This document shows, piece after piece, positions 8,006-15,995 of a stretch of 64,000 nucleotides of DNA. Each line of letters begins with the position of its first letter. The first letter of the stretch is position 1. The DNA comes from Knoellia locipacati (GTDB taxonomy: Bacteria; Actinomycetota; Actinomycetes; Actinomycetales; Dermatophilaceae), in NCBI RefSeq assembly GCF_007992835.1, contig NZ_BKBA01000003.1:868001-932000 (forward strand). Direction: 5' to 3'. The position numbers and the translations under genes are program-made. The notes under the pieces were generated by a model. The model was not told the DNA's origin. It ran no database searches and worked only from the letters and a program-made list of their open reading frames with translations.

Positions 8006-8605
8006 ATGGGCGAGGAGACGGCATACGAGGTCGTGCCGCTCAGCGCGCAGACGTGGCCGGCCTTCGACGCGATGGTGGTGCGGCACAACGGGATCTTCGG
8101 TGGGTGCTGGTGCATCTGGTTCCACCCCGACGGGCCCGAGCGAGGTCAGGGCGCCGAGGCCAACCGCGCGCTCAAGAAGTCGTACGTCGAGCAGGGCAAG
8201 GCGCACGCGGCCTTGGTCATGAACGGTGACGAGGCGATCGCGTGGGCGGAGTACGGCACACCGGACGAGCTGCCGACGCTGCACCACCGCAAGGAGTACG
8301 ACGCGACGTCGACGGTCGAGCCGGACTACCGGATCACGTGCGTCTTCGTCGACAAGCGCCACCGGCGCCAGGGCGTCACCGAGCTGGCGATCACCGGCGC
8401 CCTCGACCTCATCGCGCAGGCCGGCGGCGGGCGGGTCGAGAGCTATCCGCACGACCTCACCGAGCGGACGAAGAAGATGTCGTCGTCGTTCCTCTACAAC
8501 GGCACCCGGCGGCTCTACGAGCGGCTCGGCTTCACCTACGACCGGCCCAAGGGGCTCAAGAACTGCGTCATGGTCACGACCGTGGCGCCCGCGATCCGGG
8601 GCTAG
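8006..8605 (+). CDS. GNAT-family N-acetyltransferase
   Basis: 199 residues. The acetyl-CoA-binding part is seen in ITCVFVDKRHRRQGVTELAI, containing the V-x-x-x-x-R-x-x-G motif A of GNAT enzymes, followed by a C-terminal strand-helix (FLYNGTRRLYERLGFTYDRP). A cysteine/tryptophan-rich N-terminal loop (FGGCWCIWFHPDG) is characteristic of one uncharacterised GNAT subgroup. The substrate is unknown. The ATG at 8006, 8 bp after the preceding stop, suggests one transcription unit with the pterin-dehydratase fusion. Transcription likely ends at the hairpin just downstream. Confidence 0.83.
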   Translation: MGEETAYEVVPLSAQTWPAFDAMVVRHNGIFGGCWCIWFHPDGPERGQGAEANRALKKSYVEQGKAHAALVMNGDEAIAWAEYGTPDELPTLHHRKEYDATSTVEPDYRITCVFVDKRHRRQGVTELAITGALDLIAQAGGGRVESYPHDLTERTKKMSSSFLYNGTRRLYERLGFTYDRPKGLKNCVMVTTVAPAIRG

Positions 8606-8618
8606 CCGGACGGACAGA

Positions 8619-8666
8619 GACCTCCGGGCGAGGTCGGACCTTGAGTCCACACCTCGCCCGGAGGTC
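8619..8666. terminator. Bidirectional hairpin between convergent genes
   Basis: Perfect 16-bp arms, GACCTCCGGGCGAGGT (8619-8634) and its complement (8651-8666), around a 16-base loop. It lies exactly between the 3' ends of the acetyltransferase gene (plus) and the M23 peptidase gene (minus). There is no clear T-tract, as is common in high-GC bacteria. Confidence 0.7.
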
Positions 8667-8678
8667 CTCACCTGTCGG

Positions 8679-9200
8679 TCAGGGCCACAGGTTGGGGTTC
8701 TTGTCCGAGCCGTAGCCGCCGTAGCGCGGGCGACGCTCCAGGTGCAGGTGCGGGCCCGTGGTGTTGCCGGTGTTGCCCGAGTAGCCGATGAGCTGGTTGG
8801 TGGCGACCCGCTGGCCGTCGCTCACGACTCGACGCGACAGGTGGCAGTAGCCCCAGTCGGAGCCGTCGACGTTGTCGTTGATGAGGATCATCGTGCCGTA
8901 GGCCGAACCCCAGTTGGCACGACCGGTGCGGACGTCGCCGCCGATGGTCGCGTAGACGGGGGTGCCGGTGGGGCAGCCGATGTCGACGCCCGTGTGGTAG
9001 CCGGCCGCCCAGTTGCCGGGCTGCCTCCACTGGGCGGTGATCGGGTGCGCGGTCGGGTTCTTCACGGGTCGCACGTACGACGCGGCGTTGGCTGCGGGCG
9101 CACCGACGATGCCGGTGATGCCGAGCCCGGCAACCGCGGCGCCTCCGCCGAGGATGAGCCGTCGACTGGGCATGCTCGACGATTCCTGGTGGTCTGTCAT
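8679..9200 (-). CDS. Tat-exported M23 (LytM) peptidase
   Basis: 173 residues. The N terminus carries a twin-arginine signal: PSRRLILGGGAAVAGLGITG then AANAAS as probable cleavage site. The mature part is a bare M23 domain with the zinc motifs HTGVDIG (HxxxD) and GPHLHLE (HxH). It would act outside the membrane on peptidoglycan cross-bridges, though no cell-wall-binding repeat is present. The ATG at 9200 has GGGAGA upstream; the frame is open further upstream without support. That Shine-Dalgarno lies in the 3' arm of a stable leader hairpin, so translation is probably regulated. It is convergent with the acetyltransferase gene. Confidence 0.88.
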   Translation of the reverse strand: MTDHQESSSMPSRRLILGGGAAVAGLGITGIVGAPAANAASYVRPVKNPTAHPITAQWRQPGNWAAGYHTGVDIGCPTGTPVYATIGGDVRTGRANWGSAYGTMILINDNVDGSDWGYCHLSRRVVSDGQRVATNQLIGYSGNTGNTTGPHLHLERRPRYGGYGSDKNPNLWP

Positions 9201-9207
9201 GACTGTT

Positions 9208-9330
9208 CTCCCGGTTCTGTGTCTGACCGGGAGCTGATCGGCCTGAGGAAGCCTCAGGCCCACCATCCCCCGCTCGCGTGTCTTGGTCCCTTCGTGCACT
9301 CACCCAGCTGCACGAGACAGACCGTCCCCA
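9208..9330 (-). promoter_or_regulatory. Structured 5' leader of the M23 peptidase gene
   Basis: Read on the minus strand, the leader has a hairpin GGCCTGAGG/CCTCAGGCC with 3-base loop (9240-9260). Next comes a second hairpin CTCCCGGT/ACCGGGAG (9208-9233), whose 3' arm contains the GGGAGA ribosome site, 7-12 bases before the ATG. Upstream is a conserved-looking purine-rich tract around 9265-9315. This two-part layout resembles a riboswitch with a translation-blocking platform. Cyclic di-AMP riboswitches (ydaO class) often precede wall hydrolase genes in Actinobacteria. Assignment to that class is only a hypothesis. Confidence 0.45.
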
Positions 9331-9337
9331 ACGGCGC

Positions 9338-9359
9338 TGCGAAACCACTGCGAAACCAC
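9338..9359. repeat. Two tandem 11-bp repeats in the M23 upstream region
   Basis: CTGCGAAACCA occurs twice head-to-tail (9338-9348, 9349-9359), followed by a partial third start (CTGCGG). It is about one helical turn per unit, so it could present two aligned half-sites to a regulator of the M23 gene. No function is known. Confidence 0.5.
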
Positions 9360-9403
9360 TGCGGGGCCCTGTGGCCGCGCGCCGAATGACTCGGCCGCTC
9401 CGG

Positions 9404-9742
9404 TCAGACCGACGCAGGGGTTACGAGGAGCTGCCTGACCAAGGAGACCCCGACGCCGATCCCGAGGAGCGCGCCCGCGAGGAAGACCGGCACACCGAAC
9501 ACGTAGCTACCGGGCAGCCCCACCACGAGCCACACGCCCGCGCAGACGACCAGCCGCAGCCGGGTCCACGGCGGTCGGGCCAGAAGGGGCGACAGCAGCA
9601 CGACGGCTGCGATCGCGAGGTTGAGCCACGTGTCGTTGCGAGCCGGATGAAGGTATGCCGTGACGAGAGTTCCGGCGGCCGCTCCCAGCAGGGCGGCCCA
9701 CCCGGACAGGACCCACGACCGCGACCTCAGCTCGGTCATCAT
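9404..9742 (-). CDS. Small integral membrane protein
   Basis: 112 residues with about four predicted helices (VLSGWAALLGAAAGTLVTAY, WLNLAIAAVVLLSPLLA, LVVCAGVWLVVGLPGSYVFG, VFLAGALLGIGVGVSLV). No motif was recognised. Two adjacent ATGs (9742 and 9739) are possible starts. The gene begins 7 bp after the dnaB stop, so it is probably co-transcribed with dnaB, but nothing in the sequence links it to replication. Confidence 0.6.
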   Translation of the reverse strand: MMTELRSRSWVLSGWAALLGAAAGTLVTAYLHPARNDTWLNLAIAAVVLLSPLLARPPWTRLRLVVCAGVWLVVGLPGSYVFGVPVFLAGALLGIGVGVSLVRQLLVTPASV

Positions 9743-9749
9743 CGGTGGG

Positions 9750-11123
9750 TCAGAAGCCGCCGTCGCGGGCCATGTTGCTGAACCGGCTGTAGTGACCCTG
9801 GAAGGCGAGCACGATGTCGGCGGTCGGGCCGTTTCGGTGCTTGGCCACGATGACGTCGGCCTCGCCGTCGCGCTCGGGGTCGGAGCGGTCGCGGTGGAGC
9901 AGGATGACCATGTCGGCGTCCTGCTCGATGGAGCCGGACTCACGCAGGTCGGACATCTGCGGACGCTTGTCGGTGCGCTGCTCGGGACCACGGTTGAGCT
10001 GTGAGATCGCGATGACCGGGACCTCGAGCTCCTTGGCGAGCAGCTTGAGCGCACGCGAGAACTCGGCAACCTCCTGCTGACGCGACTCGACCTTCTTGCC
10101 CGAGCTCATGAGCTGGAGGTAGTCGATGATCACCATTCGCAGGTTGTGCTGCTGCTTGAGCCGGCGGCACTTGGAGCGGATCTCCATGAGCGACATGTTG
10201 GGCGAGTCGTCGATGAAGAGCGGTGCGTCGGAGATCTTGCCCATGATGCGGGCGAGCTTGTTCCACTGCTCCTGGCCCTTGAGGCCCTTGCGGAGATCCT
10301 GGAGCTGGATCGTGGCCTCGGCCGAGAGGATGCGCATCGTGATCTCGGTGCGGCTCATCTCGAGCGAGAACACCGCGGTCGCCATGTTGTGCTTGATCGC
10401 GGCGGCGCGGGCGATGTCGATCCCGAGCGTGGACTTGCCGACCGCGGGACGCGCGGCGACGACGATCATCTGGCCCGGGTGCAGGCCGTTGGTGAGGTTG
10501 TCGAGCTCGAGGAAGCCGGTCGGCACACCGGTCATCTCGTCGGTGCGCCCGGCCGCGGCCTCGATCTCCTCCATCGTCGCGTTGAGGATCTCGCCGAGCT
10601 GGTGGTAGTCCTCGCCGCCGCGCTTCTCGGCGACGGAGTAGACCTCGGCCTGGGCCCGGTTGACGATCTCGTCGACGTCCCCCTCACCCTGGCCGTATCC
10701 CATCTGCACGATCCGGGTGCCCGCCTCGACGAGACGCCGCAGCACGGCCCGCTCGTGGACGATCTCGGCGTAGTAGCCGGCGTTGGCCGCCGTCGGCACC
10801 GACTGGATGAGCTGGTGGAGGTAGGCCTGGCCGCCGACCCGGGTGAGGTCGCCACGCTTGCCGAGCTCGTCGGCGACGGTGATGGCGTCGGCCGGCTCGC
10901 CGCGGCCGTAGAGGTCGAGCACCGCGTCGTAGATGAGCTCGTGCGCCGGTCGGTAGAAGTCGGCCGACTTCGTCACCTCGAGGCAGTCGGCGATCGCGTC
11001 CTTGTTGAGGAGCATCGAGCCGAGGACGGACTGCTCGGCGCCGAGGTCCTGCGGCGGGAGGCGGTCGTCGGGGGGACCGTCGCTCGAGCCCGTGTAGGTG
11101 CTGTTGAGCTCCGCGATCGACAC
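9750..11123 (-). CDS. dnaB: Replicative DNA helicase DnaB
   Basis: 457 residues. The N-terminal primase-interaction domain begins PPQDLGAEQSVLGSMLL. The RecA-like motor has Walker A ARPAVGKST near residue 226, the H1a segment VFSLEMSRTE, Walker B MVIIDYLQLM, the DNA-binding loop region DLRESGSIEQDADMVILLHR and a C-terminal KHRNGPTADI. It is the hexameric helicase that unwinds DNA at the replication fork. The GTG at 11123 follows AAGGGG. The gene is free of inteins, which interrupt dnaB in several Actinobacteria. The usual upstream neighbours rpsF-ssb-rpsR-rplI are absent. Instead a divergent intergenic region with DnaA boxes precedes it. Confidence 0.96.
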   Translation of the reverse strand: MSIAELNSTYTGSSDGPPDDRLPPQDLGAEQSVLGSMLLNKDAIADCLEVTKSADFYRPAHELIYDAVLDLYGRGEPADAITVADELGKRGDLTRVGGQAYLHQLIQSVPTAANAGYYAEIVHERAVLRRLVEAGTRIVQMGYGQGEGDVDEIVNRAQAEVYSVAEKRGGEDYHQLGEILNATMEEIEAAAGRTDEMTGVPTGFLELDNLTNGLHPGQMIVVAARPAVGKSTLGIDIARAAAIKHNMATAVFSLEMSRTEITMRILSAEATIQLQDLRKGLKGQEQWNKLARIMGKISDAPLFIDDSPNMSLMEIRSKCRRLKQQHNLRMVIIDYLQLMSSGKKVESRQQEVAEFSRALKLLAKELEVPVIAISQLNRGPEQRTDKRPQMSDLRESGSIEQDADMVILLHRDRSDPERDGEADVIVAKHRNGPTADIVLAFQGHYSRFSNMARDGGF

Positions 11124-11271
11124 CCGCCCACCCCTTCCGTACCGTCGTCTGCCGTGGTGACCAGTGCACCACCGCGGTCCGACAGGGACTGCGTACGGGC
11201 CACCGACGGGCCCGGGAACGACTGGATCGGCCCAACCTAGGACCTCCACCGACTCCACCCCAACACGGGGT

Positions 11272-11439
11272 GGGGACAACCTGTGGACAAGGGGTGGAAA
11301 ACGCCGACCCCTGTTGTGCACAGTCGGTGGAAAGGCCTGTGGACAAGCCACCAATCCCCCATGATGCAACCCGCTGACCTGCGGGTTTGCCGTCCACCCC
11401 ATGTGTGCAGAAGAAATATCCGGGCGTGTCTCGTCCACA
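11272..11439. promoter_or_regulatory. DnaA-box cluster upstream of dnaB
   Basis: The 448-bp gene-free stretch 11124-11571 holds two perfect actinobacterial DnaA boxes TTGTCCACA on the minus strand (11282-11290 and 11338-11346). One-mismatch boxes are TTGTGCACA (11314-11322) and TCGTCCACA (11431-11439), and there are weaker look-alikes (GGGGACAAC at 11272; TTTTCCACC and TTTCCACCG on the minus strand). The area is AT-richer than its surroundings (GAAATATC near 11413). It could tie dnaB expression to DnaA, titrate DnaA, or start replication. dnaA, dnaN and rpmH are not adjacent. Confidence 0.6.
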
Positions 11440-11571
11440 TGAACCACGTCACACCGCTGGCCCCCATGGCCCTGCAGGACCCCTCCGGGGTTGGCCCTTA
11501 CTCGGCAGTAGATCGCCGGTTTGTCAAGGGGTCGTGCCATCCCCGTTCAGGGGTGCGACAGGATCGACCAC

Positions 11572-12357
11572 ATGGCCTACTTCGAGCGCACCGGACCGAC
11601 CACGTTCCGGGCCACCCGCCACACCGGCGGGGCCTGGACGCTCGACGAGCAGCACATCGCCCCGGCGCTCGGACTCCTCGCCCACGTCGTCGAGACCGAC
11701 CGTGACGGACGCCGACCCGAGACCGGCACCAACCGGCTCCCCGTGGCCCGGCTCTCCTTCGACATCCTCGGCACGCTCCCGATCGACGAGGTCGAGACCC
11801 ACGTCCGGGTCCTGCGACCCGGCCGCACGATCGAGCTCGTCGAGGCGACCCTGAGCCACGGCGGCCGACCTGCCGTCCTCCTGCGCGCCTGGCTCGTCCA
11901 GCAGCGCGACACGACCGGTATCGCCGGCACCCCCACCGCGACGATCCCGGCCCCCGCCGACACCCCCGAGTGGGACCCCACGACCGTCTGGCCCGGTGGC
12001 TTCATCGCGACGGCCCACCTCCGTCGGAGCCAGGTGGCGCCCGGCCGCGCCCACTTCTGGGTGCGCACCGACGAACCCCTCGTCGACGGCGAACCCGTGT
12101 CACCGACCGCCGCTGCCGTCGGGCTGCTCGACATCGCCAACGGCATGACCGTGCGCGAGGACCCCGACAGCGTCGCCTTCCCCAACCTCGACCTCACCGC
12201 GCACCTCGTGCGTGAACCTCGCGCCGGCTGGATCGGCTTCGACACCTCCGTGACCTTCGGCGACGACGGCATCGGCCTCACGAGCAGCATCCTGCACGAC
12301 GAGGACGGACCCGTCGGCACCCTGGCGCAGATCCTCACCGTCCGGCCGCAGGGCTGA
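11572..12357 (+). CDS. Acyl-CoA thioesterase-like protein (TesB-like double hotdog)
   Basis: 261 residues, starting MAYFERTGPTTFRATRHTGG. The layout is typical of actinobacterial thioesterase-family proteins with two hotdog folds: an N-terminal half containing LARLSFDILGTLPIDEV-type strands (here VARLSFDILG), and a C-terminal half with PNLDLTAHLVREPRAGWIGF and a GIGLTSSILHDEDGPVG closing motif. The latter correspond to the acyl-binding and catalytic region of TesB-like enzymes. It would hydrolyse acyl-CoA in the cytoplasm. The substrate is unknown. The ATG at 11572 follows AGGA. Confidence 0.75.
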   Translation: MAYFERTGPTTFRATRHTGGAWTLDEQHIAPALGLLAHVVETDRDGRRPETGTNRLPVARLSFDILGTLPIDEVETHVRVLRPGRTIELVEATLSHGGRPAVLLRAWLVQQRDTTGIAGTPTATIPAPADTPEWDPTTVWPGGFIATAHLRRSQVAPGRAHFWVRTDEPLVDGEPVSPTAAAVGLLDIANGMTVREDPDSVAFPNLDLTAHLVREPRAGWIGFDTSVTFGDDGIGLTSSILHDEDGPVGTLAQILTVRPQG

Positions 12358-12370
12358 CGGGAGAGCAGGC

Positions 12371-12646
12371 TCAGCCCGCCCGGCCGTACCTCTCCGCGGA
12401 CCGCGCCCGCGCCTTGGCGGCCTCGACCTCACGGTCCTTGGGCGGCGCGGCTGTGACGAGGTGGTCGAGCAGGTGCTGGGTCGCGTCCGCGACCTCGCGC
12501 ACCGCCGCGTCGAACGCCTCCTGGTTCGCCTGCGACGGCTTGGTCGACCCACTCACCTTGCGCACGTACTGGAGCGCGGCGGCATACACCTCGGAGTCCG
12601 TGGCGGGAGGCTCGAAGTTGTGCAGCTGACGGATGTTTCGGCACAT
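12371..12646 (-). CDS. DUF2277 family protein
   Basis: 91 residues with the full family pattern: MCRNIRQLHNFEPPATDSEV at the start, ALQYVRKVSG, a helical middle and KDREVEAAKARARSAERYG at the end. DUF2277 proteins are small, cytoplasmic and widespread in Actinobacteria. Their function is unknown. It is convergent with the thioesterase gene, with only 13 bp between stops. Confidence 0.85.
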   Translation of the reverse strand: MCRNIRQLHNFEPPATDSEVYAAALQYVRKVSGSTKPSQANQEAFDAAVREVADATQHLLDHLVTAAPPKDREVEAAKARARSAERYGRAG

Positions 12647-12716
12647 GCCTGTCAATGTATGCCGCCCGCTCGCCTCCCGACACCCCTCTCGTGCCGTCGT
12701 GGCTAGGGTCGTGGGC

Positions 12717-13064
12717 ATGCGCCCCGAGGTCCTGCGTGACGGCAGCGAGCCCGATCCGCGGTTCACGCTCGCCAACGAGCGGACCTTCCTCGCGTGGATC
12801 CGCACCGGCCTCGCGCTCATCGCCGGGGCCGTCGCCATCGAGGGCTTCGGCATCGACCTCGACGAGACCGTCCGCGGGATCGTCGCCGTCGGCCTCACCC
12901 TGCTCGGCGTCGCCGTCGCGGTCGGCGCCGGCGTGCGGTGGCTGCGGGTCGAGCAGGCGATGCGGCACGGGCGACCGCTTCCCTTCCCGACGCTCATCCC
13001 GTTCCTCGTCCTGGGCAGCGTCGTCGTGGCCGCCACCCTGCTCGTGCTCGTCGCCACGAGGTAG
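12717..13064 (+). CDS. DUF202 membrane protein, first of a pair
   Basis: 115 residues with three predicted helices. The DUF202 N-terminal signature is FTLANERTFLAWIRTGLALI, followed by GIVAVGLTLLGVAVAVGAGV and a C-terminal helix (IPFLVLGSVVVAATLLVLVA). The family includes E. coli YidH; the function is unknown. The ATG at 12717 lies in frame shortly after a GTATGCCG copy. The second DUF202 gene starts 2 bp after this stop, so the two probably form a heteromeric membrane unit. Confidence 0.82.
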   Translation: MRPEVLRDGSEPDPRFTLANERTFLAWIRTGLALIAGAVAIEGFGIDLDETVRGIVAVGLTLLGVAVAVGAGVRWLRVEQAMRHGRPLPFPTLIPFLVLGSVVVAATLLVLVATR

Positions 13065-13066
13065 CC

Positions 13067-13396
13067 GTGACCGACCGTCCCACACCCCGCGACGACGCGG
13101 GCCTGCAGCCCGAGCGCACCGCGCTGGCGTGGCAGCGGACGGCGGTCTCCTTCGCGGCGGCGTCGCTGCTGTTCCTGCGGTGGGCCGCGCAGCACGGCCC
13201 GGTCGTCACGGTCGTCGTGGTCCTCGCCGCGGTGATCGCCACGTGGCTCTTCTTCTCGACCCGTACGAGGCTGCGCCGGGTCGCCCACCACTTCCCGGCG
13301 CCGGGGCTCGAGCCCGCGGTGGGCGAGGTCCTCGTCGTCACCATCGCCACGGCCCTGCTCGCGGTGGCGGCGCTCTGGGTGACCCTCGCGACCTGA
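13067..13396 (+). CDS. DUF202 membrane protein, second of a pair
   Basis: 109 residues, GTG start 2 bp after the preceding stop. The signature LQPERTALAWQRTAVSFAAA corresponds to the YidG/DUF202 variant, followed by two further hydrophobic helices (VVTVVVVLAAVIATWLFF and LVVTIATALLAVAALWV). YidH/YidG-like pairs are frequently adjacent. No activity is known. It is convergent with the secreted dipeptidase-like gene. Confidence 0.8.
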   Translation: MTDRPTPRDDAGLQPERTALAWQRTAVSFAAASLLFLRWAAQHGPVVTVVVVLAAVIATWLFFSTRTRLRRVAHHFPAPGLEPAVGEVLVVTIATALLAVAALWVTLAT

Positions 13397-13429
13397 GCCT
13401 GCGCGCGGTGGGGACGTCGGCGCGGGACC

Positions 13430-15160
13430 TCAGTGGGCGGCGGCCTCCTCCCACGTCCGGAGGTAGGACTCGGCCCCGGCCATGAGGTCGTCGACGAGCT
13501 CCTGACCGCCGACGAGCCGGAGGTCCTCCACCCAGTCGGGCACCTGCCCGTAGTGGGCGACGCCGTCGACGTTGACGTCCCAGACCCGCTCGCCGGTGCG
13601 CTGGCGCGACAGCACCGAACCTCCGTCGGCGGACCGGAACGGATAGACGACGGGTCCGGCAGCCGACGTGGCCGCGCCCTCCCTCGGCGGCGGTGTCCCA
13701 CCGAACCCGTTCATGTCCATGCCGAAGCCATAGCCGACCCCGAACCGGTCCCGCTGGGCCTTGCTCGCCCGCCAGTCGGCGACGAACTGCGTTGTGCCGT
13801 GGCCGTACTGGGTCGCGAAACCGCCGAGGGAGTACAGGCGCTCCATGAACGGCTCGGCCATCCACGAGTGCGAGCTGAGCGCGCCGGCATACCGGGTCTC
13901 CTCGAGGATCGAGAAGGTGCGCGCGGCCGCCTTCGCCGACATGTGGTCGACCTCGACCATCATGTGACGCTTCACGAGACCGCGCACGGCGTACTCGCCC
14001 AGCGACGACAGACCACGCGGGTTGCAGTGTGGCCCAGCGGGATACACCGGCAGCACCGCGAGCGGGAAGGCGACCGCGAGCTCCTTGGGCAGCACGCCTC
14101 CGGCGACCGTGTGGTCGGGGACCTCGCCCGGCCGGCACGTGCGCGGGTTCCACCAGGTGCCGGTCGTGAGGAACTGCCCCAGGTTGACGATGACGCCGGT
14201 CGTGCCCTCGTCGTAGCGCACGCCGCACAGCGCGTTGTCGAACTTGTGGCAGAGGAACATCGACGAGACCCCGAGCGCCTTGAGCTCGTCGAGGCCGCGG
14301 TCGATCTGGGCCCTGCCGCAGGCCGGGATGGTCAGGGTCTGCTTGCAGCCGAACGGCTCGGACACCTCGACGCCGAGGACGACGGCGAGCTTGCCCTGCT
14401 CGACGACCGAGCGCGCCTGGGCAGGTGTCGTGACGACCCGGAACCAGCCCTTGCCGGCGCCGCCGTACTGCGCGTCGACGAACGCCTCGAGCTCACGGGT
14501 CCTCTCCGCCTCGCGGCGGACGGCGTCCATGTCGTTGCACGAGCTCGTGTTGGGCGGGTTGACGACGCCGTTGATGGTGCACAGCCCGGAGTTCGAGACG
14601 AGGTCGTTGACGAGGATCCGCTGCCCGCCACGCCAGGCCCGCTCGACCCACTTGTAGTACATCTGCTGGTGCGTGAAGGAGTCGTATGCCGGCCAGAACC
14701 GGAACGTCGGCCAGCCCACCGTGTCGTGGCTCGCGAAGGGGTTGCCGCCCTGCCGTGCGTTGGTGAGGTTCTCGATGAGCGCGAGGTTGCCGTTGGGCTG
14801 GTGCGCCCGGCAGTCCTTGAGTGCGTCGGCGATGCCGTGCGGGCTGAACGTCCTGCCGCACACGACGTTGCCGCCGAAGCCCTCGTCGCTGAACATGTGG
14901 GTGTGGGCGTCGACGAGCCCGCGCACCTCGCCGGCCGCGGTCGTTCCGGTGAACGGGGCACCGACGACGTCGACCTGCGAGTCGGGGGTCTGCGGCGCGA
15001 CCGGCTCCCACCACTCCCGACCGGCGCTCGCCGCACCGGGAGCGGCCGCCATGAGCGCGACGAGCGACGCGAGCACCGCTGCGAGGACGGCATACCTGGT
15101 CCGTCGGGGGCGGCCACGGCGGGACGTGCGGGCGCGTGGGACCAGGCGGGAACTCGTCAT
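13430..15160 (-). CDS. Secreted membrane-dipeptidase-like hydrolase (peptidase M19 type)
   Basis: 576 residues. A basic N terminus and hydrophobic segment (VLAAVLASLVALMAAAPGAA then ASA) form a signal peptide, so the enzyme is exported. The mature part starts with a metal-binding HxH in LVDAHTHMFSDEGFGGN and has an amidohydrolase-like barrel. Further metal-binding candidates are FLCHKFDN, MVEVDHMS and SSHSWM. Several cysteines fit an extracellular, disulphide-containing protein. The relationship to peptidase M19 (renal dipeptidase) is inferred from motif order. The ATG at 15160 follows GGAGGTC closely. The substrate is unknown. Confidence 0.68.
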   Translation of the reverse strand: MTSSRLVPRARTSRRGRPRRTRYAVLAAVLASLVALMAAAPGAASAGREWWEPVAPQTPDSQVDVVGAPFTGTTAAGEVRGLVDAHTHMFSDEGFGGNVVCGRTFSPHGIADALKDCRAHQPNGNLALIENLTNARQGGNPFASHDTVGWPTFRFWPAYDSFTHQQMYYKWVERAWRGGQRILVNDLVSNSGLCTINGVVNPPNTSSCNDMDAVRREAERTRELEAFVDAQYGGAGKGWFRVVTTPAQARSVVEQGKLAVVLGVEVSEPFGCKQTLTIPACGRAQIDRGLDELKALGVSSMFLCHKFDNALCGVRYDEGTTGVIVNLGQFLTTGTWWNPRTCRPGEVPDHTVAGGVLPKELAVAFPLAVLPVYPAGPHCNPRGLSSLGEYAVRGLVKRHMMVEVDHMSAKAAARTFSILEETRYAGALSSHSWMAEPFMERLYSLGGFATQYGHGTTQFVADWRASKAQRDRFGVGYGFGMDMNGFGGTPPPREGAATSAAGPVVYPFRSADGGSVLSRQRTGERVWDVNVDGVAHYGQVPDWVEDLRLVGGQELVDDLMAGAESYLRTWEEAAAH

Positions 15161-15229
15161 CGAGACCTCCAGCAGACGGTGGTTACCGAAGCGTAGCCAA
15201 GTCCCGCCCGGTCCGCTCGCTCAGCGCGC

Positions 15230-15874
15230 TCAGCGCACGATGTGGAGGTTGAACTCCGGCGTGCCGAGGGCGCCCCACAGCCGCAGCCACAGCGGGAGCC
15301 ACATCTCCGTGCCGCGGGCGGTGGTGATGTCGCCCAGGTCGATGACGTCGGTGTGCCCGAACTCGCGCAGCAGCCCGGACACGACCTCCTTGGCCTGGGC
15401 GTCGTCACCCGAGACGAAGACGGACGAGTCGCGACCGAGCGCACCGGGGTGCGTCATGAGGCCGGCGGTGAGGGTGTTGAGCGACTTGACCACCCGGGCG
15501 TCGGGGTGCGCGCGTTGGATCTGCTCCCCCAAGGAGTCGGTGTCCTTGACCGTGAGGGTGGGCGGCATGCCCGCCGAGACGTCGAGGGGGTTGGCGACGT
15601 CGACGAGGACCTTGCCGCCGAGGCCGTCGCGGGCCGCGTCGAGCACGGCGAGGGACGCGGCGCCGTTCGTCGCGTTGAGGACCACCTCGGCGGCCAGAGC
15701 CGCGTCGGCGAAGGAGGCGAGCCCGACGCCCGGGTGGGCCGCGAAGAAAGACTCGTCACGCGTGCGGGCGGCCTCGGGGTCGCGGGTTCCGACGATGACG
15801 TCGTGGCCCAGCTCGTCGAGACGGGCGGCGAGGGCCTGCCCCACCATGCCGGTGCCGAGGACTGCGATCTTCAT
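15230..15874 (-). CDS. NADPH-dependent F420 reductase-like oxidoreductase
   Basis: 214 residues. The N-terminal dinucleotide-binding motif GTGMVGQALAARLDELGHDV is followed by VGTRDPE, which fits NADP(H) specificity. The rest follows the F420_oxidored fold (VLNATNGAAS, LVDVANPLD, VVKSLNTLTAG, VFVSGDDAQAK). The family includes F420:NADP reductase and F420-independent relatives, so the acceptor is uncertain. It is divergent from a TetR gene across a 121-bp region with two operators, so it is almost certainly the regulator's target. Confidence 0.82.
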   Translation of the reverse strand: MKIAVLGTGMVGQALAARLDELGHDVIVGTRDPEAARTRDESFFAAHPGVGLASFADAALAAEVVLNATNGAASLAVLDAARDGLGGKVLVDVANPLDVSAGMPPTLTVKDTDSLGEQIQRAHPDARVVKSLNTLTAGLMTHPGALGRDSSVFVSGDDAQAKEVVSGLLREFGHTDVIDLGDITTARGTEMWLPLWLRLWGALGTPEFNLHIVR

Positions 15875-15924
15875 GGGTGCTCCTGCTGGTCGGCGGTGGG
15901 CTCTCGGCCCACCGGTCCGGAAGG

Positions 15925-15979
15925 TAGACAGGTCTGTCTATCTCGTGGTGTGCGGTAACCTAACAGACAGTTCTGTCTA
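15925..15979. promoter_or_regulatory. Two TetR-type operators in a divergent promoter
   Basis: Operator 1 (15925-15940) is the perfect palindrome TAGACAGGTCTGTCTA. Operator 2 (15965-15978) is AGACAGTTCTGTCT with flanks C/A that break the outer pair. Their centres are 39 bp apart, close to four helical turns. Operator 2 ends 6 bases before the AAGGAG ribosome site of the TetR gene, so binding there would block its own expression. Operator 1 lies toward the reductase gene. Confidence 0.8.
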
Positions 15980-15995
15980 TCTCCAAGGAGCGAGC

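Noticed and set aside
10146-11240. 364-codon open frame antisense to dnaB
   Set aside because: The composition is repetitive (Glu/Val/Arg/Leu-rich) and dnaB is certain.
11124-11571. Chromosomal origin oriC
   Set aside because: Several DnaA boxes are present but dnaA, dnaN, rpmH or parAB are not adjacent and the number of boxes is lower than in known actinobacterial origins. Kept as a DnaA-box cluster only.
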